NCBI GenBank assembly: GCA_964058845.1 | Contig: CAXKVR010000074.1 | Span: 1 to 64,000, forward strand | DNA length: 64,000 bases | From: Carex sylvatica | Taxonomy: Eukaryota > Streptophyta > Magnoliopsida > Poales > Cyperaceae | Direction: 5' to 3' | Part shown: positions 23,917 through 36,200 of the stretch, one piece after another | Position numbering within the stretch: position 1 is the stretch's first letter | Layout of the letters: the number at the start of each line of letters is the position of its first letter | Translations under genes and position numbers: made by a program | Notes under the pieces: model-generated | The model's database searches: none | Told to the model about the DNA's origin: nothing | Seen by the model: only the letters and a program-made list of their open reading frames with translations

Positions 23917-26300
23917 GGTTCCAAGAGAGAAGAGTGGCAATCAGTTGGATCGATGATAGATTTGGAGAGGCCCCTGTGACTTGTAGTTGTGACTGGGGCT
24001 TGGACAAATAAATTCGGACGAATTCGTATCCTCTCAGGTTACTCTCAGGTTACCTGACCGAGTAGAATTGAATCGGACGGTTTGAAAATGGAAAATCTGG
24101 ACCGTCCATTTCAATTGTGTTGAGTCCCTAGGAGGATATGGATCACAATTCGGACACCCAGGTACTTCACTGAAGCAAATTACAAACGGTCCGTTTAGTT
24201 TAATTTTTTTTTTTTTAATTTGACACGAAAATAAAACGGACCTTGTATAGGTTTTATAAGCATCGTATTGACTTTGGCCTGGTAATCTGTTAGAGTCAGG
24301 TACCTGGGATTCAGGACCAATAAGATGTGTTTGACTTTGGAGAAGTTGAATCAGGAATCCGCATCTCCAATTAAAATTATTTCATTTAAAAACTAATTAA
24401 ATTAAAAAATATAATAAATAAATATATATATTAAAATAATTTAATTTAAAAGAGGAGAGTTCTATTTATATCTCATCATGTCTTATATTTTATATCTATG
24501 TGTTCAAAGTTCAAGCTATTAGTTTAAACTTCTTAACATAATATTCATACTAAAACAAATTTGAATTTTATAATTTTTAAAACTTTTTTATTTTTTTAAG
24601 ATAGATACAAAATAAGTAAATAGCGTAGCTTAAGAGAATTTATAAGTTTATCAAATTTAGATAAATGGATTCGGATATATGTGAATATTCGATTCGTTTT
24701 CTAATTTGGAACCGTTACACAATCCGGAAGGAATTCTTCATAGTTAGTAATTATTCGAATCTGTATTCAGCAATTATCTGCTTCGAATTAAACGGATTCA
24801 AATAGTTGGCATATTCGGAGCGAATTATGACCGAATAATCTGGATCCGCTTACACCCCTAAGTACATATCAGTATATCACTGAGGATGGTTATTTTCACA
24901 ATATCCATAATCAACTTTTAAAAATATTAATAAAATTAAAATTAAAATAAATAGATTATAAATATGTTACACAATCAAAATATATTCAATTTAGTTATTA
25001 TTTAATAATGCATCAAAAATTGTTTATTCGCATTGTTCAAATTTGAAGCCACTTGTGATGGGCTGGATGCATATGGCAACCAAAGGGGGCGAATTTGGTT
25101 AATCCCGTGAACTGGTGATCTAGCAATTCAATTGATTCAAACGGGTTCACATCTTAAACAAATTATTGGTTCACTCTTAAAGTAAGAAGCGGAATAATAA
25201 TGTTAAAATGTAGAGTAAATGTAAATAGAGAAGAGAGCAAAGGACACAATAATATGGGTGTTCATTAGATTTGTTTATTTAGTTTTTAACCGAACTGAAC
25301 CGGAATAATTTAGATTAAATAGTTAAATTATTCAGTTTAAATGGATTGATTTTGTTTAATTTTTTTTATTTATTTCAGTTTAAATAGGTTGGTTCGGTTT
25401 TTTCTTTTCTTTTTAAAACCGACCGAATCTGGCTGGGTTACATACGGCTGGAATTTAAAATAAGTAAAATTGATATGGGCTTTAGGAATTAGGACTGCTG
25501 AGAAGGAAAAAAAGGCTTTGGGCTGGCTGTGAATTAATAATAGTAAATACGAGAAAGAAGAAACAGTCTTGGGCCTAAAAAGTTCGGCGTATTAATCTAA
25601 TTCGGATAGGACTTTTTGTAAAATATTTATTTCAGTTTATCCGAATAAATTTACATCAGTTATTTTGATTTGATTATTATTCGATTGATAATTTTAATTC
25701 AGTTGGTTTGATTTTATTTTCTAAAATCAAATACAAGTTTAATTTGAATATTTTTATTAGGTTTTAATCCAACCGACTAATTATACCGGTGACCGGCTAC
25801 ACTAAGCACCTACGTCTTCAGAGATATGCAACGCCTAACTATATATATGCACCATTGTCTATGTTTCAACTGAATAAAGGTTACAATATAAAATTGATTA
25901 TACCTCTCAAATATGATCAATGGAGTAATGGACGGCAATTAATCAAATTAAGTCTCTTAATAACATATACAAATATCTAATCCAAAATCATCAACAATTC
26001 ACATAACAAGATTTTTTTCGGAATAACTAAAATAATCAACGTATTGTGATCGAGGTTTTTGCACAATTTCCCCGTACTTTTCTTGAAGAAGGCGTGTATT
26101 TATAGAGAGTTATCAAGAGTTCACTCGCTAAATTCCAAAAAAGAAGGTCAATTAATTTTAGAACAATTTCACCAAAACGGTCGAATGTTCTGCGACATGT
26201 CAATCAATCAAATTATCAAATATACAAATAACAGCCAATGAATCAAGTAACAAAAATTATCCATGTTATAAAAAAATTACATTAAATTTTTTACCACAAG
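23917..26300. other. Intergenic DNA between N3 and the CACTA element
   Basis: The N3 upstream region loses similarity to N5 about 30-40 bp above the start codon. Further right there is half of a MITE arm (about 24445-24610) like the one at 39259-39637, AT-rich repeats, and GGTTCGGTT/AACCGAAC-type words near 25280-25450 and 25600-25780. From about 26190 to 26300 it matches the 3' flank of N5 and N6, so it is the left half of the N4 flank. No gene was seen. Confidence 0.5.
24445..24610. repeat. Single arm of a Mutator-type MITE
   Basis: The word order TCTCATCATG, TTATATTTTATAT, GTTCAAAGTTCAA, ATACTAAAA and TTTTTTAAGATAG matches the left arm of the foldback element at 39259-39637. No second arm was found. 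Confidence 0.5.
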
Positions 26301-26713
26301 CACTAACGACTAACCGATCGCTGATGTCAAAACCGGTTACTGATGGCAAAAACTCCGGTCGCTAAAGACATCGTCATTTATGCTCGTCCGATGACATCAT
26401 CAGTCACTGAATGACGTCATTTCGATCGCCGATGACTTATCAGAGACTATTTTTTTGTCGCTGTTGGATTTTACTAACGTCATGTAAAGGCATCAGTGAC
26501 CAAAATAATTGGTAGCTGATTTACTAAGTATCAGCGACCAATCAGACCGATCACTGAAAGTCCAAATCAATCGCTGATGCCTTGAGTATCAAGAGACTAA
26601 AATAATCAGTCGCTCATACTCTTCTGTCAGATTTTTGAGTTCTTTTCGTTATTTACATTTTTCTCATTTAATAATTGATACCACACGTACTAGCATAAAC
26701 ATAAACATTGATA

Positions 26714-28970
26714 TGAAGATAAAAAAAAATTTATATCACTTCAACATTGATATGAAGATTAAAAAAAATTTATATCACTTCAAAACTTGAAAATTATCGA
26801 ATTGCCATACCAAAAATTACAATTATCAGACTGCCACTTTAAAATCATTCAAATTATGAAATTGCTCCAATTATACATCTAATATGTATATTTGATTAAA
26901 TTTATTCTGAAAAGTATTGTATTAAAAACGTATTTTGATATTTTCAAAAATATCCTTCATTTGAAGGGATAAAATTACTGAGGCCTCCAGTCCAAAACTC
27001 TTTGTCCCTTCGCCTCTCTTTCTCTCGTCGCTCTCCACTGACGCACGCCCCGGACCCAGACCACCGATCCACCTTCGCCTCTCTTCCTCCGCCTCGCTTG
27101 CTCCACCAGCACTGCTCACCACCTCTCTTGCATCACGAATCTCGAATTTTTTTTGAACCCCTAGTGCTATCATAGCACTGATGCTGATGTGCTATGGGTT
27201 TGCTCCAGTGGTGCTACTGACATGTATTCTTGTGCTCTATTACCAATGCCACGGATGATCTCTTTGAAAATTCTGTGTAATGACAAGTATAAAATGAGAC
27301 AGAAATTAGAAATTCTATTTCAAATTTACAAATAAAAAATGACCACTGATTAATACTCACTTAAATAGCAAGTTCTTCTAGAATATTTAATGCAAAATGC
27401 ATCACTGATTAATGCTCACTTAAGGGCTTAAATAATTCACTTTCTTCTTTTGAATTTTAGATTTGGATCTAGTTATGCACTGATAGATAGAATTCCAAGT
27501 AAATGGCCGAAATCTTTTCTTTGGTTGTATTACTGCCTTGGATGCTCTATACCAGCATTAAAAGACAGTATAACCTGAAGTAACAGTTTTGGCCTTTTTT
27601 TTATGCAGCATCTTTCCTGTCTTGACCTTTACTCACTAATTGACCTCACTTGAATTATGTTGGGCAACATAAAAGAAAAAAAAAATGAAACTAGAAATAG
27701 TTATGTTGGTTTGAAGTTGTTTATACTGGAGTTTGGTCTGTATATACCAGAACTTGTTTCTTCGTTTATTTAAACTATAAACTGATCAATTAGGATGGGT
27801 ACGATAAGTTGCATTTGATCCAAGCAATACTTGGTTTTATACTGGGTCGACCGAACAATAAAGATTTCATGTTAAATTAATTAATAATTTTGCATTTCAT
27901 GTCTTTTAGTTTCCGTATGCTACCTAGTCTTAATTGTAATTGCCACTTCCATAAAATTGCTTCATTACAGCCTGTCACTCAAAGAAATATTGTCTTGTCG
28001 CATTACATTTAATCAACCGCTTCAAGGTAAAGCAATAAAATCAGAGACAATTGATCAACCGAAAAATAGAAAAAGAAGGAAAAATTGAAGACATCTGTTG
28101 CTGGCGGGCGACTTGATCCCACAGCTTGGAGGCTTTAGCGCGAGAATCAGAGGAGATACTGAGCGGTTGAGTGCGGTAGAGGAGAGACGGACAGGAATTA
28201 GAGAGCGGGGTCGCTGGAGGAGGGGATCGCCGAAGAGGGAGGCGATTTAGGTTTTTTTTTTTTTTTCGTTTTTCTTTCTGTTTCGCCTAAGAGTTGTTGG
28301 TTTGGAGTTCTGAGGAGCAGGCTGGCGGCGACAAAGGGAGGGATGGAGCGAGAGCGCCGGAGAGTGTCGTTGTTGAGGGAGTGTGTTTGATTTTGGGAGG
28401 GTAGCGAACGGGGAAGGTATCCTGTGCGGAGTTTTTCCGTGCGGAGCGGTGCAGTTCTTTAATATCCGTGCAGAGCCGTGCAGTTCTTTAATATGGTCCG
28501 TTCGTTTTCGATCAGACGGACCATAACAGAGGTGCTGTTTTTTTGAGATCTGATCTGGTCTGTCCGATCAAAACAAACAAACCAGATTAAAATCTCCGCA
28601 CAGCTCTGCACGGAAAAACTCTGCAGAGAATAACATTCCTAGCGAACGAGAGAGAGTGAAACAAAAAATTTGACTGGAAGGGAAGGGGATTGAAGAGACC
28701 AGTTGAAATTTTATTTGTTCAATTGAAAGATAATTTTGAAAATATCAAAATATATTTTTGTATATAATATTTTTCAGAATAAATTTAATTTCAATAATTT
28801 TGAAAATATCAAAATATATTTTTGTATATAATATTTTTCAGAATAAATTTAATCAAATATGTATATTAGATGTATAAATGAAGCAATTTTATAATTTGAA
28901 TGATTATAGAGTGACAATTTGATAATTTCAAAGTTTTGGAGTGGCACAATTTTTTTTTTCCCTACAAATA
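26714..28970. mobile_element. Nested element with long inverted repeats inside the CACTA
   Basis: About 170-200 bp at 26714-26950 is repeated inverted at 28720-28968 (words CAAAACTT, AATTATC, CATTCAAATTAT, ATACATCTAATATG, TTTGATTAAATTTATTCTGAAAA). TAAACATTGA occurs on the outside of both arms (26702-26711 and 28981-28990), a possible target duplication of Mutator size. The interior holds a GC-rich segment (28090-28400) unlike its surroundings. Ends are approximate. Confidence 0.6.
28411..28639. mobile_element. 229-bp MITE with 9-bp target duplication
   Basis: The ends read GGGAAGGTATCCTG at the left and GGAATGTTATTCTC inward from the right. Both arms contain GAGTTTTTCCGTGC. TAGCGAACG is directly repeated at 28402-28410 and 28640-28648. 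The 9-bp duplication fits a Mutator-type MITE. Confidence 0.85.
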
Positions 28971-29154
28971 AATATAAATATAAACATTGAGAAATTGTAT
29001 ACCATCTCATCAAACATAAACATCGATCGAGAAACTGTAACATAAAATCGAGACACTGTAACATAAAATCGAGTAACAGTACCATCTAAATATCGAGTAA
29101 CATAAACAGTAAACAGTACCATCCAACAAGAAATAAATATCTAAATATCTAAGC

Positions 29155-30890
29155 AGTACCATCTCCACCGACATCTGACCAATACTCCTCATCATCATCA
29201 CCGTCATTATCGTCGTCATGATCCTCGTCATCCTAAGGATCGGACATCGAGGCATGGTGCAAGCTCAAATCTCCCTATGAGGTTATAAGAAAGTAAACGT
29301 GTCAGTTGTTTAGATAATTAGGATTTAGGGATTTAGAGTTTAGGGTTCTTAATTAAAACATACTGAAAAATCGAATTTCGTACCTGAGTAGCTCTGATAG
29401 CTAAGGTGATCTGTCCGGTGATCTGGGGCATAATAGATGACATTACCTAAGAAGATATCGCATCGATATGCTCTTGTCTGAGGCGCTGAGCCGCCGGTAC
29501 AGAAGAATATGATTGTGAAGAACATGACTAGGTACTGTTAGACCCACCATCACGAAACATGGCCCTCGTCTTGCCTGAAACATTAAAAATAAGGCAATTA
29601 ATATTATCTTACAAATTTAAAAATAAATTTCAAATTTCAAGGAATGTTTATTTTACCTAGAGCACCAAGGCCATAGTTATCGCCGTGAGCATTATGATCA
29701 TCAACTGCCGAATAGTACCAGACGTCGTGGTCATAAAGGGGCCATGTGTTTCTGTCCTCTCCATACTTCTGAACCATAGCTCTCATAATTTTTCTGCAAA
29801 TTTTGTAAAATATAATAATAATGTTATGTACAACAAAAAATAAATTTTATAAAATAATTCTTATGTTCTATTACCTGTGCCTTTTCAGCCTTGGCGGAAA
29901 TAAATTGCCCTGTCTTCTTCCTCGTATGGGTTGGCTTGAACAGCTCATCGGACCATCTGGGTTTGCGTTGGTGTTCCTTCTCCTATTAAGAATTTGAAAG
30001 ACAATTTCAATTAAAAAAAAAGATTATCAAGGTTAGTTCGATTCGATTCAATTGAAATGAAAATTGATTAATTTAATGAAAAACAATTTACGAAGCGTTG
30101 TTTGTAAACAAGCATGTTCACAGAGGCCGTCGTGACACTTGAACTTTCTCCAGTTGTGGCCTTATTGATTTTATTTCACTAGCTCCAATTAGCAAATGCG
30201 TCGCTACACCAATAATCCACAACTCCGGGCCAGCTGTCGGGCATGATCCACTCGTGCAGGTGAGGTGCCGAATGCTCCTTCCACTCCAGGATCGAATCTC
30301 CATACGACTTTCTCGCTGCTTCCTTGGCCTTGTTCAGCATGTCTTGCAACCGTTTGTCCGCTATCCTCCTGAAAGTATCCCAGGCCTCGTTTTCAGCTAC
30401 CTCCTCGGCAAACTGGTAGTGCTTCTGCAATGCACAGTTAAAAATTAATATCGTTGGTTAGCTTAAAAAAAGAAGAAGTAATTATTAGAGATTTTGTAGA
30501 AGAAAATTTTTCTAACCAAAAACTCTGCCTTGATAACGGACTGAGTCGCCTCGGGGAAATCAGTGTATCTGGAGAACGGGCGAGGATAGTACATACGTAC
30601 AGTCTGTGAAATAACTTTGTTGACCTGCTGCGTATGTTCTGGCCGCCCTGCATCAAAAGTCCTGCAAATAGAAATAATTATTACAATCACTACAATTAAT
30701 GCATAATTACAACATACACAAAAAATAAATATTACCTGTATCCCGTCATCCTAAGCACTGGTCGATCAACAGGATCTACCAGCGGCGCAATATATGCATT
30801 CCTACCGCGAACATGTCTCTCACTACTCTCCTTCGGATCCTGCCGTTTCCTTTCCCTTTTCCTTTCTACTCGGTGCCATATCTAGAGTTG
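29155..30890 (-). pseudogene. CACTA-borne gene of Transposase_24 (Ptta/En/Spm) type, broken
   Basis: Minus-strand exon-like pieces inside the 6.66-kb CACTA. About 30650-30520 reads VNKVISQTVRMYYPRP. About 30425-30080 reads HYQFAEEVAENEAWDTFRRI, then MPDSWPGVVDYW, then DAFANWS-stop-stop-NKINKATTGESSS. About 29980-29690 reads RKPRWSDELFKPTHTRKKTG and MVQKYGEDRNTWPLYDHDVW. An acidic Asp-rich tail is near 29250-29160. The W...F.NWS..NKINK pattern is that of the Transposase_24 domain common in CACTA elements. Two adjacent stops (near 30180) and other stops disable it. Confidence 0.65.
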
Positions 30891-32800
30891 AGATTCTAAT
30901 TTAGGTTGACAAGACTCAAATCCTAATTACATCTTAGTTCATTCAATTTAAAAGAATAACAAATTCTATTACTTGTATTCTCACTAAAATTTTGACTCAA
31001 ACAAAAAATCCAGATCTATACTTTAAACCCTCCAGATATTATCAATTGATAACGAACCCTCTAAAGCAAGTAATGGAAGAAATTCACAATCAAGTGTTGC
31101 ATCATCCATGCAACAGGACTTGTATACAGCCATACAAGCAGCATCTACATAACCTAGCACATCACATCATACTCGCAGTTGATGACAAAAAAAAATAAAG
31201 TTACCTGGTATGGAGAAGGAAGAGAATTCTCAAAGAAATATGCTTCAGAGTGAATTTGAAAAAGCTTAATTCCTATATGTTTTTCCCTTCTTTGACAATA
31301 ACCTAGCACATCACATCATTCTCTCTTTGATTATTATTAAAAAAAATTGAAATTTTACACATATATAAAGAACTTAGTGCCCTGTATATTCCATGAATCA
31401 ATTAAATGGGTAACCATATATTAAGAGGAATTTAGTGGTGCTTGTTGAAAATGAAAAATTATTGAAATAAGTTGAAAAGAAAGATCCTTACAGATTGCAA
31501 AATGGACTTGGGTAAGAAATCAAGTACACCGTTTTCCTCACTTGTTTCAACCAACACTTCCTCTCCTTGCTTTTCTTTTTCCTTGATGCACTTATTTGGA
31601 CTTGTAAATAAAAGGAAAATACTCAATGATCAGCTCAACAGAGGCTCAAGCAGCCAATTCAACAGCAAATGATGCGTAAGACATTATATTTTACAAATAA
31701 TGAATTTACAAAATAGTCCTTCAAAGATAAAATAAATTTGTGTTTGCATAATACCCACATCTCCATTCATGCACAAGAGATGTATATAGGACTATAGGTA
31801 AAGAAATGAATTTTGGTAATTCATGCCAAATCAATGGCTAATATTAAGCATGTAGCCAAAACAGTAAATAAATGAATTTTGTTAATTCATTCACAAAAGA
31901 TGTGTATAGGACTATAGGTTAATCAAGTTGAATTATACAAAAGTTCATGTCTTTACTGTTTTGGCTTTTCTTTCTTTACTTGCATGAGAACCAGGGTGAA
32001 ATCAGCACCTTTTAGCACCAACAATATATAATTGTTGCTAGAGGGTTTGCCCTTTTGAATAAACAAGCTTCTTGCATTTTATCAAATAACAAATAAAATA
32101 AGGGACTTAGTTGTAAAGTAACAACCATAGGGTCCTTATTGCAAAAAAAATTTACAATGCCTGACAAGATTAAATTAAATTTTCATATTCTGAAATTTAC
32201 AAAGATTGGTATCAGAGCCAAAGCTGGTATAGAACTGTTCATCACTAAACTGAAATCCTGACATAACTAGAAGCTTTAAAAAATTCTGAAATTCATTGAG
32301 CTTGAAATTTACAATCTCCTGGAAGTTTATATACCAAGAATACCAAATCTGATCATGTGAGTTGTCCTTTACAATTTTTACAAAAGACTGTTCAATAAAC
32401 CCCCAATTTCAGCATGTATGTAGAACAGTGGAATTAATTAGTAAATAGGTTATAAAATTTACAGAAGCGTACCATTTAGCAGTCTAAGGCCCGAGATGCG
32501 AGGCCGGTAGAGTCAAGTACAAGGTGGAGAAAGAGCGGCTGCGAGTCTGAGGTGTGCAGAGAGCAGGTGCGAAGGAGGAGATGGACGGGCTCGGGTGGAG
32601 AGCGAGGATGGAGGCGTCTGAGAAATCGCTGGTGCTGGTCGCGAGAGAAGAGGCGCGGAGGAGAGACAGTGAGGTTTCATCGGTGGCTGACAGATCGGAG
32701 CTTAGGGTTAGGGTTTAGGCGACGCAGACAGAGCGAGAGGAAGGGCGCGCGTGGGGGAGAAGAAACGCGGGGCAGGGCTAGGGTTCTGGCGCATTTTTTT
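30891..32800. other. Right interior of the CACTA element
   Basis: Mostly AT-rich with no recognised gene. 32500-32790 is GC-rich, with AGG/GAG repeats and two GGGTTAGGGTTT-like words. It reads open for 150 codons but with an Arg-rich, low-complexity product that looks non-genic. Confidence 0.45.
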
Positions 32801-33037
32801 TTACCCAATACTTTTAGTGACCGGCGATGGCGCCGATTGCTGATACGGTCACTGAAAGCGGTGGTCTCCAGCGATTTTTCTTACATTATTTTTCTTTTGG
32901 GAAAAATTGTGTATCAGCGACCGGCGTCCGCACCGGTCACTGATGCTCCTTTCTACTGTAGTGAGGTGTCAAGAATTAGGGAATTCAAATGTAAAACTCT
33001 TTAACTAATCTGACTAATTCTTGATTGACTGGAAACT

Positions 33038-33225
33038 CCAGAAACTGACACATCAAGGTGCCTGATTTTATCATAATCCGGACCACCCTCTTTCAATCTC
33101 CCAGCCAATTCCTCACTGCACCCATCAATATCCAGAAACTACCAAATCAAGGTGCCTAAATTTATCATAATCTAGACCACCCTCCTTCAATCTCCCAGCC
33201 AATTCCTTGCTGCACCCATTAATCT
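33038..33225. repeat. 94-bp tandem duplication at the 3' end of N4
   Basis: Copies at 33038-33131 and 33132-33225 both begin CCAGAAACT and contain ATCAAGGTGCCT and CTCCCAGCCAATTCC. The length is not a multiple of three, so the N4 frame ends just inside the second (distal) copy. Confidence 0.88.
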
Positions 33226-36200
33226 TTAGAATTTCCAATGATGTTGGCAACTCAGGAAGCCTCGTTAACTTATAAGCATTATGCAGTACCAAATTCTTCA
33301 AGCTCAGGAGGCTTTGCAAGCTGTCAGGTAATGTCTCCACTGACCTCAAAGTCGAATCAAATAGACCCAGAGACTGGAGGGAGGCCCCATTTTTCAGTAA
33401 CCACTGCTCTGGCAACAAGGTTATGTTATGGGAGCAACTTATCTCCAGTGACTTTGTCAAGTATAGGTTTCTCAGTGGCACTACAAGTAAAAGATCTGCA
33501 TGGTCTATGTAAAGCTTGTCAAGTGCCATTGACAGTCTATTTCTCGGCGACTCTTCAATTAAATCCAGTGTGGAATTTGTTACAAGCATCGGACATGTTC
33601 TGATCAGTAAGACTTTTAGGGATGGGATGGCTTCTAAACCACCTAGCGATTTCAGTCTCTCACAATTTCGTATCTCTAGCTTCCTAAGTGACCTTAACCT
33701 CTTCAGCACATCTGCCGCGGGTAATGATATAAGATTAGCACAATCCATCAGCTCTAGAAAAGAAATCAAAGAAAGGTCTAGTAGAATTTGGGGTAAACAC
33801 ACGACAAGGTCGCCACAAGAGCTCAGCACAACCTGTTGAACAGATGGAGGAAAGAAGTTTTTGGGTAGCAACAGAGGCAGCAAAAAGAGTCTCCTGCACT
33901 GTTCGATCAGAAGTGATTTTAGGCTGATGAGCTCTCTAAATCCTTCTGATGGCAGACGAACTAGTTTCTCACAGTTCCGAATTTCGAGTTTTTCAAGAGA
34001 TGCAAGTTGTTCAGGGTGCATGAAAAATCCTGAACTCAGGGAGGTTAGCTTTGAGCATCTAGCAATAAGCAATGAGGAGAGAGACCATGGGGCTTGATTG
34101 GTGCCACTTCCCTCATTCTTCTGTTTAAATCTGGGAAATGTAGTTGTCTCTATAAAATTCAACTCAAGCTCTTTCAGAGCTGAGGGAATGGGAGGGAATT
34201 CCTTCAGGCTGGGGCACTTAGATACAACAAGTCTTTTCAGACGTGGAAACCATATTTCACTTCGAGTGTCCTCTCTCCACTCCTCCAACTGAATCAAGTG
34301 CATAAGCTTGAGCGTTTCCAATGCAGGAAAAGTGTTGCCAGATTGGCTGAACCCATAGAACTCCAAGCCGATTTTCTTCAATGCCCCCATGTCTTCTAGG
34401 ATGAGGGATTTAAGGTACAGAAGCTGCCCAAAAGGAGGAAGTCTCTCTAAACTGCTGCAGTTGGCCAAGTTGATTTCAGTTAAATTGGGAAGAATTTCAG
34501 GTCTCAACCAATATGGCGGGTTTGTGGCTCTATAACCCTTTAATAACAGATCTGTAAGATTCCGGTGCGGCTGGAGGCAATCAGCAATTTTCTTGTCAGA
34601 CTCAGTCCTGTCTCCTCCATTCTCGAAACCATAACCCCACATCAGTTCAATATGAACAAGATGTTGTTTCGAGTTTAGCTTGGCTTTAGAAGCTGCTTTT
34701 GTGCTTTTCACATTCTCAAGATCGGTGATCTTCAATTCACGAAGCTCTGACATCATTTCTAGCTCACTTATATCATATCCCGCCTCACCTTTCACACGAT
34801 ATCCTATTAGTTGCTGTAGAGAACTCAGTTTCCCAATGCGCGGTATGGTTGAAATATAATCTACGGGAAGATATAGCCTCTTTAGTTTTGAAAGCTTGCA
34901 AATTTTGTTTGGCAAGGTCCAATATATGTGATCGTCAGAGTCATTTCTTTTGAACTCAAGTAATTCCAAATGATAAAGCGTGCATACACATGGAGACAAC
35001 TTGGGTATTTTTGTTTCTGTTATGCTCAAATAACGAAGGTGGACAAGATCACCTATACATTTGGGAAAATCACAAAGCCATGTAGATGATAATTTTAACC
35101 ATCTGATAGTTTTCAACCCTTTCAGAGCAGTATCAATGACACGTGCTAACTCAACATCGTCAATATCACACAATAACAAAAGAGTTCTCAGGTACTTTAG
35201 CTCTGACAGGTTTTTAAGCACCTGTATATTACTTGTCCCCAAGGACAAATGACGAATGCTTTGTGGTATTTGAATTGGATCATTACTGACAACTCGTAAG
35301 CACTCGTTCTTTGAAAGAATCTGTGCAAGCTCATGTAAAAGATAGTGCATACTGTAGCATGAGTCATTAGGTTCAAAAAAGGATTTTTGCATGAGAGTTT
35401 CAAAGAATTCACTTGCTAAGTCCTCCTGTCTCTTCTCGCCATCAGGAATTAGGCCGATCGATATCCACATATCCACCAATTGCTCCCTATCAAACTTATG
35501 ATCTTGAGGGAATATGCTACAGTACCTGAAGCAAGGTTTTAACTCAGGTGGGAGGTGCTCATAGCTCAATCTAATAGATGCCAATATCCCATCATTTTCT
35601 TTGTCCAAGTTGAGTACTCCATCTTCCAAAACTCTACTCCAGTATTCATCCTCCAGCCTCATATTCAGCATCCCACCAATGGCCTTCATCACAAGAGGTA
35701 TGCCCCTTAGTTTCCTAGCTATCTTGTTACCAATCAACTGCAATCTTGCATATTCATTTTGGTCAAAACCAGCAAAGGCATATTTCTCAAAGAGTAATAG
35801 ATTATCACTCTCTTCTAAACCGTTTAACTTAAGAGACATCTTAGTTTCACCAACCATGTTTGCAACTGTATCCGCTACTGACTCCATTCTCGTAGTCAGG
35901 AGGATCTTGCTTCCCACGGAGCCATATTTTAGAAGGGGTATCACCTTGTTCCATCTCTGATTCTCTTTGTCATTCCATACATCGTCAAGGACAAGTAAAA
36001 ATTTCTTGTCGCTTATGTTCTTCTTGAGAGTCCTTTGAGCAGCATCGAGAGCAACAAACTCATGTTTTGTTGTTGTTAGTGACTCCAACATTTTCATTAT
36101 AATAGCCTTTTCCTCAAAAGAGGTGGATACACATACCCACATCTTAATTTCGAAATCCAGTCCTGGAAGATTAAATATTTCTTGCAAAAGAGCGGTCTTG

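Larger units (their letters stand above)
26301..32963. mobile_element. 6.66-kb CACTA element inserted in the N4 3' flank
   Basis: The left end is CACTAACGAC and the right end is CTACTGTAGTG (CACTACAGTAG inward). Short subterminal words (GCGACCGG, CGATCGCTGATG, GGTCACTGATG) recur in both orientations at 26310-26640 and 32815-32950. The flanking triplets AAG (26298-26300) and AGG (32964-32966) fit a 3-bp target duplication with one change. Left and right flanks join into the sequence found unbroken behind N5 (about 40325) and N6 (about 54190). It carries a decayed minus-strand gene but no TNP2, and it contains nested elements. Confidence 0.85.

Noticed and set aside
23941..24007. Earlier start codons for exon 1 of the NLR genes
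   Set aside because: Upstream ATGs (for example at 23940, 44819 and 13849) are not shared by all copies, while MVT(V/A)AV(D/E)VAI is present in all six.
32552..33004. 150-codon Arg-rich plus-strand frame
   Set aside because: Spans the CACTA right end and subterminal repeats into the N4 flank, so it cannot be a real gene.
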